Part shown: in pieces, positions 43,636 through 53,494 of the stretch
Position numbering within the stretch: position 1 is the stretch's first letter
Layout: each line of letters starts with the position of its first letter
NCBI GenBank assembly: GCA_002691205.1
Contig: NZHD01000029.1
Location: forward strand, 1-64,000
Source of the DNA: Deltaproteobacteria bacterium
Lineage (GTDB): Bacteria > Myxococcota_A > UBA9160 > UBA4427
DNA: 64,000 nucleotides
Reading direction: 5' to 3'
Made by a program: the position numbers and the translations under genes
Notes under the pieces: generated by a model
What the model was told of the DNA's origin: nothing
Databases searched by the model: none
What the model saw: only the letters and a program-made list of their open reading frames with translations

Positions 43636-44292
43636 ATGATTGGAATTTTCGGAGGGACATTTAATCCGGTTCACTTGGGCCATATGCGCGCAGCCGAAGA
43701 GGTTGTGGAAAAGCTTAATCTCGACCATATGATCTTTGTACCGAGTGCACGGCCTCCCCACAAAAGCCGCAACGAGGAGGTGGTCGCGCCTGCAGCCGAC
43801 CGCTTGTCCTGGCTAGAATCCGCTACCCAAGAAAACGTACGATTTAAAGCTGACCCCATCGAAGTCATGAGGCCGGGGCCTTCATATCTTGTGGATACGC
43901 TCGATGCCTTTCTCCTTCGATACAAGAAAAAAGATCTCGTTTTCGTAGTGGGACAAGATGCTTTTCGTGAAATGGACAGCTGGAAAGAACCTGAAAGACT
44001 TTTTTCCATGATCAACATTGCGGTTATGACGCGACCCCCCGAAGCCTCGGCGAGTCTGGAACGATGGCTCCCCAAAAAAGTACAAGGGGACTTCAGAGTT
44101 TCCGATGATGGACTTTCGGCTCAACATCTTGAAAGTGATTCCTGGATACAGCAGGTGCCTATCACGCCGCTCGATATCTCTTCGACCCGCATTCGGCGAA
44201 GAATCCGTGATGGCTCTACGATCCGGTATCTCGTCCCTGAAAGCGTCCGCGAGACGATTGAAAAGAACAACCGCTATAAAGGTCTCAAATAG
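43636..44292 (+). CDS. nadD: Nicotinate-nucleotide adenylyltransferase
   Basis: MIGIFGGTFNPVHLGHMRAAEEV; FVPSARPPHK; PLDISSTRIRRRIRDGSTIRYLVPESVRE. Confidence 0.95.
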   Translation: MIGIFGGTFNPVHLGHMRAAEEVVEKLNLDHMIFVPSARPPHKSRNEEVVAPAADRLSWLESATQENVRFKADPIEVMRPGPSYLVDTLDAFLLRYKKKDLVFVVGQDAFREMDSWKEPERLFSMINIAVMTRPPEASASLERWLPKKVQGDFRVSDDGLSAQHLESDSWIQQVPITPLDISSTRIRRRIRDGSTIRYLVPESVRETIEKNNRYKGLK

Positions 44293-44351
44293 ATTGAGAT
44301 TTTTTGATTTCCATATGTGAATCAACACCATTTGCGTCTGAAGAAGGGAAT

Positions 44352-44744
44352 ATGTTCGTGCAGGATCAGAAGTTTGAAACAACCGATTTTATGTTGAAAA
44401 CGCAGGCCGTTGTCGAATCTGCGCGTGAGCTCAAGGCAGAAAATATTTTGGCGCTGGACATGAGAAAGATCAGCTCCTTTGCAGACTCATGCGTCATCAC
44501 ATCCGGGCGATCGAATCGACATGTTCGCTCGATTGCAACCGCGATTATCAAATCTGTCGAGCAACAGGGCGAGCGCCCCATTGGAGTCGAGGGACTCGAC
44601 GAGGGACACTGGGTCTTGATTGACGCGAATGATGTGATCATTCATGTGTTCTCATCCGACTCCCGGGAGGACTTTTCACTGGAGCGTCTCTGGAGTGATG
44701 CTCCGATTATCGAACTCGCCCCCTCTGAGGCCGTGCCTGACTGA
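44352..44744 (+). CDS. rsfS: Ribosome silencing factor RsfS
   Basis: ILALDMRKISSFADSCVITSGRSNRHVRSIATAII...GVEGLDEGHWVLIDANDVIIHVFSSDSREDFSLERLWSDA. Confidence 0.94.
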   Translation: MFVQDQKFETTDFMLKTQAVVESARELKAENILALDMRKISSFADSCVITSGRSNRHVRSIATAIIKSVEQQGERPIGVEGLDEGHWVLIDANDVIIHVFSSDSREDFSLERLWSDAPIIELAPSEAVPD

Positions 44745-44816
44745 GTACTCCCGGCCTCGCTTGCGCCCTCTCTAAAATCAAGGACTCTTCTGGGCCCGAT
44801 TCGCCGGTGAGTCCAT

Positions 44817-45494
44817 ATGAGCTTCAAAGCCATTCTCGATTTTCTGATTCCGCGATGTTGCGCGGCCTGCGCAGCTCCGAGCCAGAATGCTCTCTGTCAT
44901 CCCTGTTTAATGGCTCTCCCCTGGCTCGATCCCACTCATTCGCATCGTTCTAAACACCCCGCGCTGAGTGCAACGTTTGCCCCATTGGCCTTTTCAGAGG
45001 AAGTCCGAAAATGGATCCTCAGATTTAAATACCCTGCGCCTGGAATCACAAACCTCGACTCAGAAGCGAAAGCGGTCGCTCTCTTTCTTGCCCGCACCAC
45101 GTCCGACCGAGTCGGACCGCCAGCCCCTGACTACGTTATTCCTATTCCTAGCCACCCCGGGCGCTTTCGAGAACGTGGATTTGATCCCACCTACCCCCTC
45201 GCCTCTGAAATGGCGAACCGAAAAGGAGCGCGACTTCAACCCGGCGCGATCAAACGTATTCGGTACACGGAGCCGCAGGCAGATCTCGATGCTCAGAAAC
45301 GAATCGCGAACGTTTCGGGCGCCTTTATCACCTCTCCACGGCACCTTCCCAAAGAAGGGCACATCTGGCTCGTGGACGACGTCATCACAACTGGAGCCAC
45401 TTTGGCCGAAGCCGCCCGCTGCCTCTACCGAGCGGGACTCAAGGACATTCGCGGGGTCTGCGTGGCCAGAACTGTTTATCGAAACGACTCTTGA
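44817..45494 (+). CDS. ComF family phosphoribosyltransferase-like protein
   Basis: CCAACAAPSQNALCHPC; VIPIPSHPGRFRERGFDPTYPLASEMA; HIWLVDDVITTGATLAEAARCLYRAG. Confidence 0.9.
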   Translation: MSFKAILDFLIPRCCAACAAPSQNALCHPCLMALPWLDPTHSHRSKHPALSATFAPLAFSEEVRKWILRFKYPAPGITNLDSEAKAVALFLARTTSDRVGPPAPDYVIPIPSHPGRFRERGFDPTYPLASEMANRKGARLQPGAIKRIRYTEPQADLDAQKRIANVSGAFITSPRHLPKEGHIWLVDDVITTGATLAEAARCLYRAGLKDIRGVCVARTVYRNDS

Positions 45495-45516
45495 AAATCG
45501 TCCCCTCTTAGTACAG

Positions 45517-46593
45517 CTAGCGTTCTCGACGCGACGTCACAGACTCAACGATCACCTCACGCAAACGCGCAGGATCCACGGGCTTTTTGAAGATCACGCC
45601 CTCTAACCCTTTCATTCGACTTTGCTTGATAATGTGGTCCTTGTCGTAATGGAAGGCCGTCATCATTAAAACCGGCATTTCCGGGTACTTCTCTTGAGTC
45701 TTCAAATAGAGTTGATGGCCGTCCATCTTCGGCATCACGACATCGGAGAGCATGAGATCAAAGCCCTCCACTTCCATACGTTCGAGAGCTTCATCGCCAT
45801 CATGAGCAATCTGAACACTGCACCCATCCGCTTGAAGAATTTCTCGGAGTGAGTTGCAGATGCCTCGATCGTCATCCACCACCAAAATTCTCAAACCGGC
45901 GAGCTGAGGGTCCGTGTTGGTTGGACGAGAGTCCTTACTTCGGAGGTCGACCATCCGAGCCGGTCCTACATACGTAATCGTTTCATAGGAGTCCGTTTGA
46001 ACCATCTCACCAAGTCGTCCTAAAATCTCGCTGATACGAGCGACTTCTCGACGAATCGAATCTAAGCGTTCGTCCTCAACCGAACAATCCCGCTCCCCAG
46101 CTAAACGCGAAACATCGCTCTCAAGCATCTCCAACTGATTCAGGATGACGGCCAGGGGATTGTTAATCTCATGCGAAAGTCCAATGGCCACTTCGCCTAA
46201 AACAGCCAGTTGGTCCTTGTGTAGGATTTCACGAAGATCTTTCGCATACCCAATGGTTCCAGACTCATCACCGGCATCATCAAAAAGGAGCGTTCCGGAA
46301 ATGGCCACCGGAATTTCTTCACCCGATCGGGCAAGAAAAGTGGTACTGAAACTTTCAAGAACATTCGTGCCGGATTGATTCGGATCCCTCATGGCGTTGG
46401 CGACTCGCCTCGCCTCATCCACACTGGGATAAAGTGTGCCAACAAATCCCCCCAGTACCTCGCTTGAGTCATATCCGAGACTCTTAGAAGCACCGTCGTT
46501 GTAATAGACCACTCGACCCTTCCGGTCGGTCGCCACCACGATATCCGTCGAGCGATCTGTGAGTCGCTCCAGCATCTCACGAGTCAGAGGCAT
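45517..46593 (-). CDS. PAS - HisKA (H-box) - receiver protein lacking an evident HATPase_c domain
   Basis: PAS (TDIVVATDRKGRVVYYNDGASKSLGYDSSEVLG); LGEVAIGLSHEINNPLAVILNQLEML; LRILVVDDDRGI...LMLSDVVMPKMDG...VIFKKPVD. Confidence 0.88.
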   Translation of the reverse strand: MPLTREMLERLTDRSTDIVVATDRKGRVVYYNDGASKSLGYDSSEVLGGFVGTLYPSVDEARRVANAMRDPNQSGTNVLESFSTTFLARSGEEIPVAISGTLLFDDAGDESGTIGYAKDLREILHKDQLAVLGEVAIGLSHEINNPLAVILNQLEMLESDVSRLAGERDCSVEDERLDSIRREVARISEILGRLGEMVQTDSYETITYVGPARMVDLRSKDSRPTNTDPQLAGLRILVVDDDRGICNSLREILQADGCSVQIAHDGDEALERMEVEGFDLMLSDVVMPKMDGHQLYLKTQEKYPEMPVLMMTAFHYDKDHIIKQSRMKGLEGVIFKKPVDPARLREVIVESVTSRRER

Positions 46594-46693
46594 CAGTCTT
46601 CAAGTGGCTCCCATTTAAACTCATTTTCAAAATGGGCTCTTTCTTTCAAAGGCTTGGGCCCGATTTTCGACAGTACACTCATGACCGAGGCAC

Positions 46694-47653
46694 CTACTCC
46701 AAACCTTTTTCAGCTAACCAGCGCTCTGAGTCGATGGCTGCCATGCAGCCTGTGCCCGCCGCAGTCACGGCCTGTCGGTAGGTGGGGTCAGCCACATCGC
46801 CACATGCAAAAACGCCCTCGATGGAAGTTCGCGTTGTACCCGGCAGAATATCTATATACCCATTCTCATCGAGCTTTAACTGCTCGGTAAAGAGATGCGT
46901 GTTGGGCTGATGGCCGATCGCAATAAACAAACCTTCCACCTCAAGGTCGCGCTTCTCGCCTGTCTCTCGATCCGACAAACGTACGCCTGTCACAAACTCG
47001 TCTCCAAGAACTTCGTCCACCTCGGAGTTCCAAGCAAAATCAATCTTTTCATGAGCCAGTGCACGCTCTTGCATGATCTTAGAGGCTCGCAGTTCTGCGC
47101 GACGATGGATCACCGTCACACGAGTCGCGAAGCGAGTGAGAAAGAGAGCCTCCTCCATCGCAGTATCGCCTCCACCAACGACAGCCAGAGGCTTATCCCT
47201 AAAAAGAGCCCCATCACAGGTCGCACAGGCGGAAACACCAAGGTTGGTCAACCGCTTTTCGGAATCTAGGCCCAGCCAACGAGCGGAAGCGCCCGTCGCA
47301 ATTACGAGTGCATCACCCGTAAACGTCTCTTCATCGGTTTCAACCCGAAACGGACGTGCCGAACAGTCCACCCGAACCGCATCTTCAAAAATCAGTCGGG
47401 TGCCAAACCGCTCCGCCTGCTTCTGAAGATCTTCCATCATGCCCGGACCCGTAATGCCCTCAGGATAACCCGGGTAATTCTCGACATCCGTCGTAATCAT
47501 CAATTGTCCACCAAAAGCAAAACCAGCCAGAACAATCGGCTCTAATCCCGCGCGAGCCGCGTAAATGGCGGCCGTGTAGCCCGCCGGACCACTCCCTACA
47601 ATCAAAACTCGAGTGTGATTGCTCTTTGCGTCCGAAGGTGCGTTTGGCGTCAT
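46694..47653 (-). CDS. trxB: Thioredoxin reductase
   Basis: VLIVGSGPAGYTAAIYAARAGLEP; VSACATCDGALFRDKPLAVVGGGDTAMEEALFLT; GVFACGDVADPTYRQAVTAAGTGCMAAIDSERWL. Confidence 0.96.
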   Translation of the reverse strand: MTPNAPSDAKSNHTRVLIVGSGPAGYTAAIYAARAGLEPIVLAGFAFGGQLMITTDVENYPGYPEGITGPGMMEDLQKQAERFGTRLIFEDAVRVDCSARPFRVETDEETFTGDALVIATGASARWLGLDSEKRLTNLGVSACATCDGALFRDKPLAVVGGGDTAMEEALFLTRFATRVTVIHRRAELRASKIMQERALAHEKIDFAWNSEVDEVLGDEFVTGVRLSDRETGEKRDLEVEGLFIAIGHQPNTHLFTEQLKLDENGYIDILPGTTRTSIEGVFACGDVADPTYRQAVTAAGTGCMAAIDSERWLAEKGLE

Positions 47654-47820
47654 GATCTAGCTACTCCATATCAAGGCATGAGAATACACGAATCCGTTGA
47701 TTCGAAGTCGACAAAGACTCAGAACATTGTCACAAAATCTTTGCTCGACCGTCTGCGATTCTACGGGCGGCTCGTCATGATTGCCAGACCCGAGGGTTGG
47801 TATCCGACCCTGTCTGAGCG

Positions 47821-49167
47821 TCAGTACTGAGCATATTCGATCAACCGGTCGACTGAACCCTGCCAATCCGTCCTCCATCGCTCAAGAACGGCCTCTCCCG
47901 GGCTTAAGCCCCCTTCAAGGATTTGAACCAGAGGATCGAGAAAGTTCCGTTCGTCCTTGGGCAAATCGCAACGCACTGCAATTCTCGCGAGGCCCGCTGA
48001 AGAGAGTTCGACCAACTGCTCCGCCAAAGTTCTCACATTTTGTCCGGCGATTTGTGCCGCCAGACCCCGTCTCGACACTGATTCGTGAGCGGCGGTCCGC
48101 TCTTCCAAAGAGTAAGCGGAAACCAGTGACCAAGCCGCCTCACACGCCTGAGCATCATAAAGCAGCCCTTTCCAAAGAGCGGGCAAAGCGCACGTGAGTT
48201 CCCGGGGCACCGCATCGGCCCCTCTCACTTCAATAATCTTCTTCAGGCGTACCTCGGGGAAAAGAGTCGTTAGATGCATATCCCAATCGGAGAGACGGGC
48301 CTCGTGACCTTGAAGCCCCTCCGCCATGAAAGTTCTAAAAGTGCAGCCGTTCGCAGAGATGTACTGGCCATCCCGAATCAGAAAAAAGAGAGGGACATCA
48401 AGAGCCCAATCAGCGTAACGCTCGTAACCAAAATCTGACTCGAAAACAAAGGGCAATAGACCGCAACGATCAGGGTCTGTGTCCTCCCAGATCCGAAGCC
48501 TCTTTGTAATGAACCCGTTTTCGGTTCCATAAGAGAAAGGCGAGTTGGCAAACAGTGCCGAGACCACGGGGGTGCACCCCATAGCGGTCCGCATCTTCCT
48601 CACCATATCGGCCTCGTCGCTGAAATCAAAATTAGCTTGAACCGTGGCACTCAAATGCATCATCTCAAGACCCAGTGCGCCCCGGGTAGGAAGATAATCT
48701 CGCATGATCTGATAACGATGTTTCGGCATCACAGGAACATCCACGACCGAGTGAAGAGGGTCGACACCCAGGGAAAGCCAAATGATCCCAAAGTCACGCG
48801 AAATCTCTTTCACCATATCGACGTGTGAATTGAACTCCCTGCAGGTCTCCCGAATCGTGGCCAAGGGAGCTCCAGAGAGTTCAAACTGACCCCCTGGCTC
48901 AAGGGTGATGCTCGCCCCGTCCTGCAAGAGACCAATAATATTCTCGCCCTCATAGATCGGGTCCCAGCCGTGTTGCGTAGAAATACGCTTGAGCAAAGCC
49001 GCAATGCCTCGGTCGCCCTCATAGGGAACTCGGGCGTAGCTCTCTTCATACACAGCGATTTTCTCGTGCTCGGTGCCAATCACCCAATCCGCTTGGGTCG
49101 TCTCTCCAGACACAAAGTATGAGACGCAATCCTCAAGGGACCGTACCGGGGGGCTGACTTCAACCAA
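47821..49167 (-). CDS. gshA: Glutamate-cysteine ligase (plant/proteobacterial GCS2 type)
   Basis: WVIGTEHEKIAVYEESYARVPYEGDRGIAALLKRIS; LLQDGASITLEPGGQFELSGAPLATIRETC; TTG start at 49167 after GAGGAG inferred, overlapping the upstream gene stop. Confidence 0.92.
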   Translation of the reverse strand: MVEVSPPVRSLEDCVSYFVSGETTQADWVIGTEHEKIAVYEESYARVPYEGDRGIAALLKRISTQHGWDPIYEGENIIGLLQDGASITLEPGGQFELSGAPLATIRETCREFNSHVDMVKEISRDFGIIWLSLGVDPLHSVVDVPVMPKHRYQIMRDYLPTRGALGLEMMHLSATVQANFDFSDEADMVRKMRTAMGCTPVVSALFANSPFSYGTENGFITKRLRIWEDTDPDRCGLLPFVFESDFGYERYADWALDVPLFFLIRDGQYISANGCTFRTFMAEGLQGHEARLSDWDMHLTTLFPEVRLKKIIEVRGADAVPRELTCALPALWKGLLYDAQACEAAWSLVSAYSLEERTAAHESVSRRGLAAQIAGQNVRTLAEQLVELSSAGLARIAVRCDLPKDERNFLDPLVQILEGGLSPGEAVLERWRTDWQGSVDRLIEYAQY

Positions 49168-49789
49168 TTTTGCTCTCCTCGATATCAGCTTGAGTTCCAG
49201 TGAGAGCCGCCGGTGAACCAATCGACTGCGGATACATTTCAGGATGAAGAAAACGAACAAGAGCACAGACAACAGCCTGTCGACCATACTCACTTCGAGG
49301 CAAGGCCCCAAGGCTCAGGCGCCCAATATTACCCACCGACAGTCCACTCGGACCGTCCTCAGAACTTTGACCCGATTGCTGCCAATACCGATCAAACACC
49401 CCCCCGATCGGTTCTCGTTTTTTTAAAGCAGGCTCTAGACACTCGGGGGGATAAGCAAAGCCTGAAGACAAACCCACTGATTCTCTCTTTCCATCCGTCA
49501 AAATCGCTACACCGATATTGAGCACCTCATGGCCGAGCTCAGAGAGAGGGACTAAGCCGTCCTCAATCCCTGCTGCGAGGTCGCAAGCTCCGGACGCGTA
49601 AGCGGCCCGAGCTCGATTTCGCGCACCCAAAGCGATCTCTTCGAATCCCACCGGCTGTTCAGAAACGCCGCTCTCCACGGCGCGACCCACAACCTCAAGC
49701 TCGGTCACAAAAGGGTCAAAAGCGCTTCGAACTGCTTCCAGCTTAGGCCCATTGAGGCTGCCTACATATATACGCTGCGCTTTTAACAT
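49160..49789 (-). CDS. DUF84 / inosine-xanthosine triphosphatase (YjjX-like) family protein
   Basis: IYVGSLNGPKLEAVRSAFDPF; SGVSEQPVGFEEIALGARNRARAAYASGACDLAAGIEDGL. Confidence 0.88.
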   Translation of the reverse strand: MLKAQRIYVGSLNGPKLEAVRSAFDPFVTELEVVGRAVESGVSEQPVGFEEIALGARNRARAAYASGACDLAAGIEDGLVPLSELGHEVLNIGVAILTDGKRESVGLSSGFAYPPECLEPALKKREPIGGVFDRYWQQSGQSSEDGPSGLSVGNIGRLSLGALPRSEYGRQAVVCALVRFLHPEMYPQSIGSPAALTGTQADIEESKIG

Positions 49790-49814
49790 AGACCCTCAGT
49801 CTATCCCTAAAGAA

Positions 49815-50234
49815 TCACGGCGTCGCCGCTTGATCGACAAAGGCCACGACAAAGTCCTCAAGCGCTTTTTCAATCTCGTCAGCGGAGCTGAAAGAAAAAG
49901 AACGGCATGGCCCTTCGGTTTTGCCGGCACGAAAAGGCCCAACGAAGGTCACCTCACCTCGACTCTTCACGATAAACACCGCACGGTGGCGACCTCGTTC
50001 AAGCTGAAATTGTACCGAGTGTAAATGCTTCTCATCCACCTCGACCTCGCTCAATGTCAAGGCCAACTGAGGGGCATCCTCCATCACTTGAGCGTGAAAA
50101 ACATCTAGGGCCGATGCGAGTCGGTCGTGCAGTTTATGCGCGTAACCGAAAGCACGATCCATATCGGAGGACAGGTCCCGCTCTCGCTCCGCCAGTACTT
50201 GGCCCAGTTTTTCTAAACGCTCATTCAGCGCCAC
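49815..50234 (-). CDS. Conserved-looking hypothetical protein (139 aa)
   Basis: Coherent ORF with alpha-helical N-terminus and basic/aromatic C-terminus; no recognised domain. Confidence 0.6.
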   Translation of the reverse strand: MALNERLEKLGQVLAERERDLSSDMDRAFGYAHKLHDRLASALDVFHAQVMEDAPQLALTLSEVEVDEKHLHSVQFQLERGRHRAVFIVKSRGEVTFVGPFRAGKTEGPCRSFSFSSADEIEKALEDFVVAFVDQAATP

Positions 50235-50428
50235 CCGTCACCTCCTTACATCCCAAAATCGAAGGCGCGCACATCGATTCGTTTCCTTATGCCGACTTTC
50301 ACAACCCGAGACTCACTGGAATTAAAAAGGCTTCTTCGCCTTCAAGGCGGGCCGCTCCAGCTAAGAAGTCCCGCACGAAAGGCGGGGCTCGAACGCAAGA
50401 CTCGTTAATGACCCCAAGCCGTTCCGTC

Positions 50429-51835
50429 TTATAGAGCTTCCTCGGCCGCCAGAAGATTAATAATCCCCAAATGAGACATCAGCTGATCCCTCTGTGATGA
50501 AAACGCGGTCCAATCAGTTCGGGCGATGGGGTCACCCGCCGGACTCGTGATGTCCAGTGGATTCACGTAACTCCCTTTTTTCTGGACCCGGAAACAAACA
50601 TGAGGTCCCGTGGCTAGACCTGTCTGGCCCACATATCCAATCACCTGTTTTTGGCTCACGCGGTCGCCGACCTTCAACCCTGACTCAAAGCGTGAGAGAT
50701 GAGCGTAAAAGGAAACGTATCCATTGCTGTGCTTGACTTTCACGAGATTCCCAGAGGCGCCCGCACGATCTCTATAAATCACCTCACCGGAAGCCACAGA
50801 CCAAACCGGAGTTCCTGAAGGTGCTGCGTAATCGATCCCACGATGGGGCCTCACCACCTTGAGAATCGGATGACGTCGAGCCTTGCTGAAAGACGAGCTA
50901 ATGCGGTTGAACTCAAGAGGCGCCATCAAAAAAGCACGTTCGATGGCCGTGCCGTCAGGTCTGTAATAGCCGCCGCGGGAGGACTCCTCAGGTTCAAAGA
51001 AGATCGCCGAATACTCACCGATCCCCCCTCGATAGCGAGCAGCAAGAATCCTTCCAGGCTTCACGTAGACCTCAAGTCCGTCTTCATCCGTTCGATAGAG
51101 ACGCTCAAAAAGAACCTGAAAATCATCGCCGGGTCTCACATTGCGGCTGAAGTCGATATCCCATGCAAAAATATCTGCGAAGTCATTGGCCAGTTGAGCC
51201 CTCTCGCCCAATCGAGAGATCGCTTCGTACAGCGAGGAATCCACTTGGCCTGAAATTTTGGCCAACTTGGCACGAAGTTCAGCACTCTCTGTGCTCACCG
51301 CATAACGCTCTCCGTCCCAAACCAACAGGTAACTTTTCTCTGGGCTCACCGAATAACGAAAACTCAAAACCTGACCATCGGGGTCTTGGGCCAGGCGATA
51401 GCGATGCCCTGGGCGAGCGTGTCGAAAGTTAAATACCCGCGATAGCTGAGAGGCCACCAAATGAATCTTGCTTGGGTGTATTCCTTGACTCTGAAGTGCA
51501 ATCGACAGCGACTCGCCGGAATCAAGCATCCCTTTGGTCACCACTGTGAGGGGTTGCGTCCCGTTCAATCCATTCAGCCGAAGGCCCGCGGAACGAACGG
51601 GAAGGGCGCTGCTCGCCCCCGGATCGTACCCATCAGGATGACCCGAAGCCTCCGTCGACAAGTTGGAAGCGGGGACAGAAGAAGCCTCAAGATCAGACAC
51701 CACACCCAGATTCCCAGTGCGCACCATAGGCAAAGGCAAATCGCGTCCCGTTGCGACGGAACACCAAAGCAAAACCATCGCACCGGCCCATAGGCCGAAC
51801 GAAGTATGAAGAAATGTCCTGCCGGAGGGGGGCAT
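50429..51835 (-). CDS. M23 family metallopeptidase (secreted, OapA/LysM-like N-terminal region)
   Basis: RRHPILKVVRPHRGIDYAAPSGTPVWSVASGEVIYRDRAGASGNLVKVKHSNGYVSFYAHLSRFESGLKVGDRVSQKQVIGYVGQTGLATGPHVCFRV. Confidence 0.94.
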   Translation of the reverse strand: MPPSGRTFLHTSFGLWAGAMVLLWCSVATGRDLPLPMVRTGNLGVVSDLEASSVPASNLSTEASGHPDGYDPGASSALPVRSAGLRLNGLNGTQPLTVVTKGMLDSGESLSIALQSQGIHPSKIHLVASQLSRVFNFRHARPGHRYRLAQDPDGQVLSFRYSVSPEKSYLLVWDGERYAVSTESAELRAKLAKISGQVDSSLYEAISRLGERAQLANDFADIFAWDIDFSRNVRPGDDFQVLFERLYRTDEDGLEVYVKPGRILAARYRGGIGEYSAIFFEPEESSRGGYYRPDGTAIERAFLMAPLEFNRISSSFSKARRHPILKVVRPHRGIDYAAPSGTPVWSVASGEVIYRDRAGASGNLVKVKHSNGYVSFYAHLSRFESGLKVGDRVSQKQVIGYVGQTGLATGPHVCFRVQKKGSYVNPLDITSPAGDPIARTDWTAFSSQRDQLMSHLGIINLLAAEEAL

Positions 51836-51955
51836 GACTGGGGGGTCTCCTGTTTTTATAGATGGGGCCTATAATTAGCATCTCGGACGTTCCTGTTACA
51901 TGGTGAAGTGACTTCTGGTCACAAACCCTCCAAAACCCTTCAAGAACAAGGAAAT

Positions 51956-53491
51956 GTGGTGAAAAAGACCCTTTCTACCTCAGGGAGGCTCCTCCCGGTG
52001 TTTTGGACCTGGCCCACAGCCTTCGCTGTGGGTTGCCTGATCGCTGTGCTTAGCCCCAGCCTCGCCGCACAGGCCATTTGGCCCTTTGAGGCCCCACAGA
52101 AGCCCCTCAGCACCGCCGAGAGCGCCGCTCAACTTCTCTCTGAGATGATTCAAACCCCCACCGTCAACCCACCTGGCGATGAGCGACCTCTCGCTGAATG
52201 GCTAGCCGATACTTTGACATCACGAGGCATCGAAGCCCGAGTCATCGCCACCCCGGCCTATCCGGGACAAAACCCCAATGAATCTGAAACCAAGCGAGGG
52301 GCGCTCTGGGCCCGACTCAAGGGCAACGGATCAAAACGGCCTCTGATCCTCCTCTCTCACCTCGATGTCGTGCCTGCGGACCCGACGGCGTGGGAAACCG
52401 ATCCTTTCTCAGGAGAAATTCGAGGCGGTTGGGTGTACGGACGGGGAGCCCTGGATGCCAAGGGGGTCACCGCTGTTCACGTCATGACCCTCATCGAACT
52501 AGCACGCCGAAACACATCCCTCGACCGAGATATTATTCTGCTCGCGACCCCCGATGAAGAAACCGGTGGAATCAACGGCTCGGGTTATCTCATTCATAAC
52601 CACAGCGAATTGCTTCAGGATGCCGAGTTCTTGCTCACCGAAGGAGGCGGGGTCCGCAGCGCACAGCTTGACCTAGATGGAAACCCAACCACGCCCGCAA
52701 TTTGGGGAATCACCATCACCGAAAAGAACCCCTGCTGGATCGAACTCACGACACGGGGCCAAGCAGGACACGGCTCTGTCCCTAAAAAAAATGCCGCCGT
52801 CCCCAGGCTGATTGCTGCTTTGGACCGAGTTCGTAGAATCGAAACCCCCATTGAAGTCTTGCCCCAAGTCGAATTCATGTTCCGCAGCTTTGCCACCACA
52901 GCGCCCGAGGAAGATCAAGCCGGGTTCGCTGCGCTCACAAAGTCCATCGCTGAAGACTCTTCTTTCAAAAGAAGGTTTCTGGCCGAGCCCAGCTACAACG
53001 CTCTCGTACGCAATACCATCTCAGTCACCGTCTTGGAAGGAAGTTCACGCACAAACGTAGTGCCGACTTCGGCCCGCGCAGAAATCGATGTTCGCCTTTT
53101 GCCCGGTCAACGTTGTGAAGACTTTCGCGGCGTACTCAATCGAGTGATCGCTGACCCCCAGGTCGAAACAAAAGTCCTTCTTTCTTTTCCGTCTGTCAGC
53201 TCGCCAAGCGATACAGCTCTCTTTAAAGCCATCGAACGAGTCGCCCACACACAAGATCCGACAGCCCTGATCGTACCTCGAATGATCAGTGGCTTTACCG
53301 ATGCCCATTACTTTCGAGAAAAGGGCATCGTCGCCTACGGTTTCGTTCCTCGCTGGCTAGAACCCGGCGAAGCCAGTGGCGTCCACGGAGTGAACGAACG
53401 CATTTCAATCGAGAATCTTGGTCGCGGGGTTGAAACCCTAATTCAGATCATCGATGAAATCGCAGCCCCCAGGAACCAAGAACTCGACTAA
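51956..53491 (+). CDS. M20/M25/M40 family metallopeptidase, secreted
   Basis: LILLSHLDVVPADPTAWETDPFSGEIRGGWVYGRGALDAKGVTAVHV; TPDEETGGINGSGYLI; N-terminal signal sequence; GTG start, exact start uncertain (ORF opens at 51908). Confidence 0.92.
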   Translation: MVKKTLSTSGRLLPVFWTWPTAFAVGCLIAVLSPSLAAQAIWPFEAPQKPLSTAESAAQLLSEMIQTPTVNPPGDERPLAEWLADTLTSRGIEARVIATPAYPGQNPNESETKRGALWARLKGNGSKRPLILLSHLDVVPADPTAWETDPFSGEIRGGWVYGRGALDAKGVTAVHVMTLIELARRNTSLDRDIILLATPDEETGGINGSGYLIHNHSELLQDAEFLLTEGGGVRSAQLDLDGNPTTPAIWGITITEKNPCWIELTTRGQAGHGSVPKKNAAVPRLIAALDRVRRIETPIEVLPQVEFMFRSFATTAPEEDQAGFAALTKSIAEDSSFKRRFLAEPSYNALVRNTISVTVLEGSSRTNVVPTSARAEIDVRLLPGQRCEDFRGVLNRVIADPQVETKVLLSFPSVSSPSDTALFKAIERVAHTQDPTALIVPRMISGFTDAHYFREKGIVAYGFVPRWLEPGEASGVHGVNERISIENLGRGVETLIQIIDEIAAPRNQELD

Positions 53492-53494
53492 AGG

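Noticed and set aside
48644-48660. TGGCACTCAAATGCAT as another sigma-54 promoter
   Set aside because: -12 element reads TGCA rather than TTGC and it is inside the gshA coding region in antisense orientation
50235-50428. Open minus-strand stretch downstream of the M23 gene translating to ...ERLGVINESCVRAPPFVRDFLAGAARLEGEEAFLIPVSLGL*
   Set aside because: Looks protein-like, but has no ATG/GTG/TTG start after the preceding in-frame stop; probably chance or a decayed remnant
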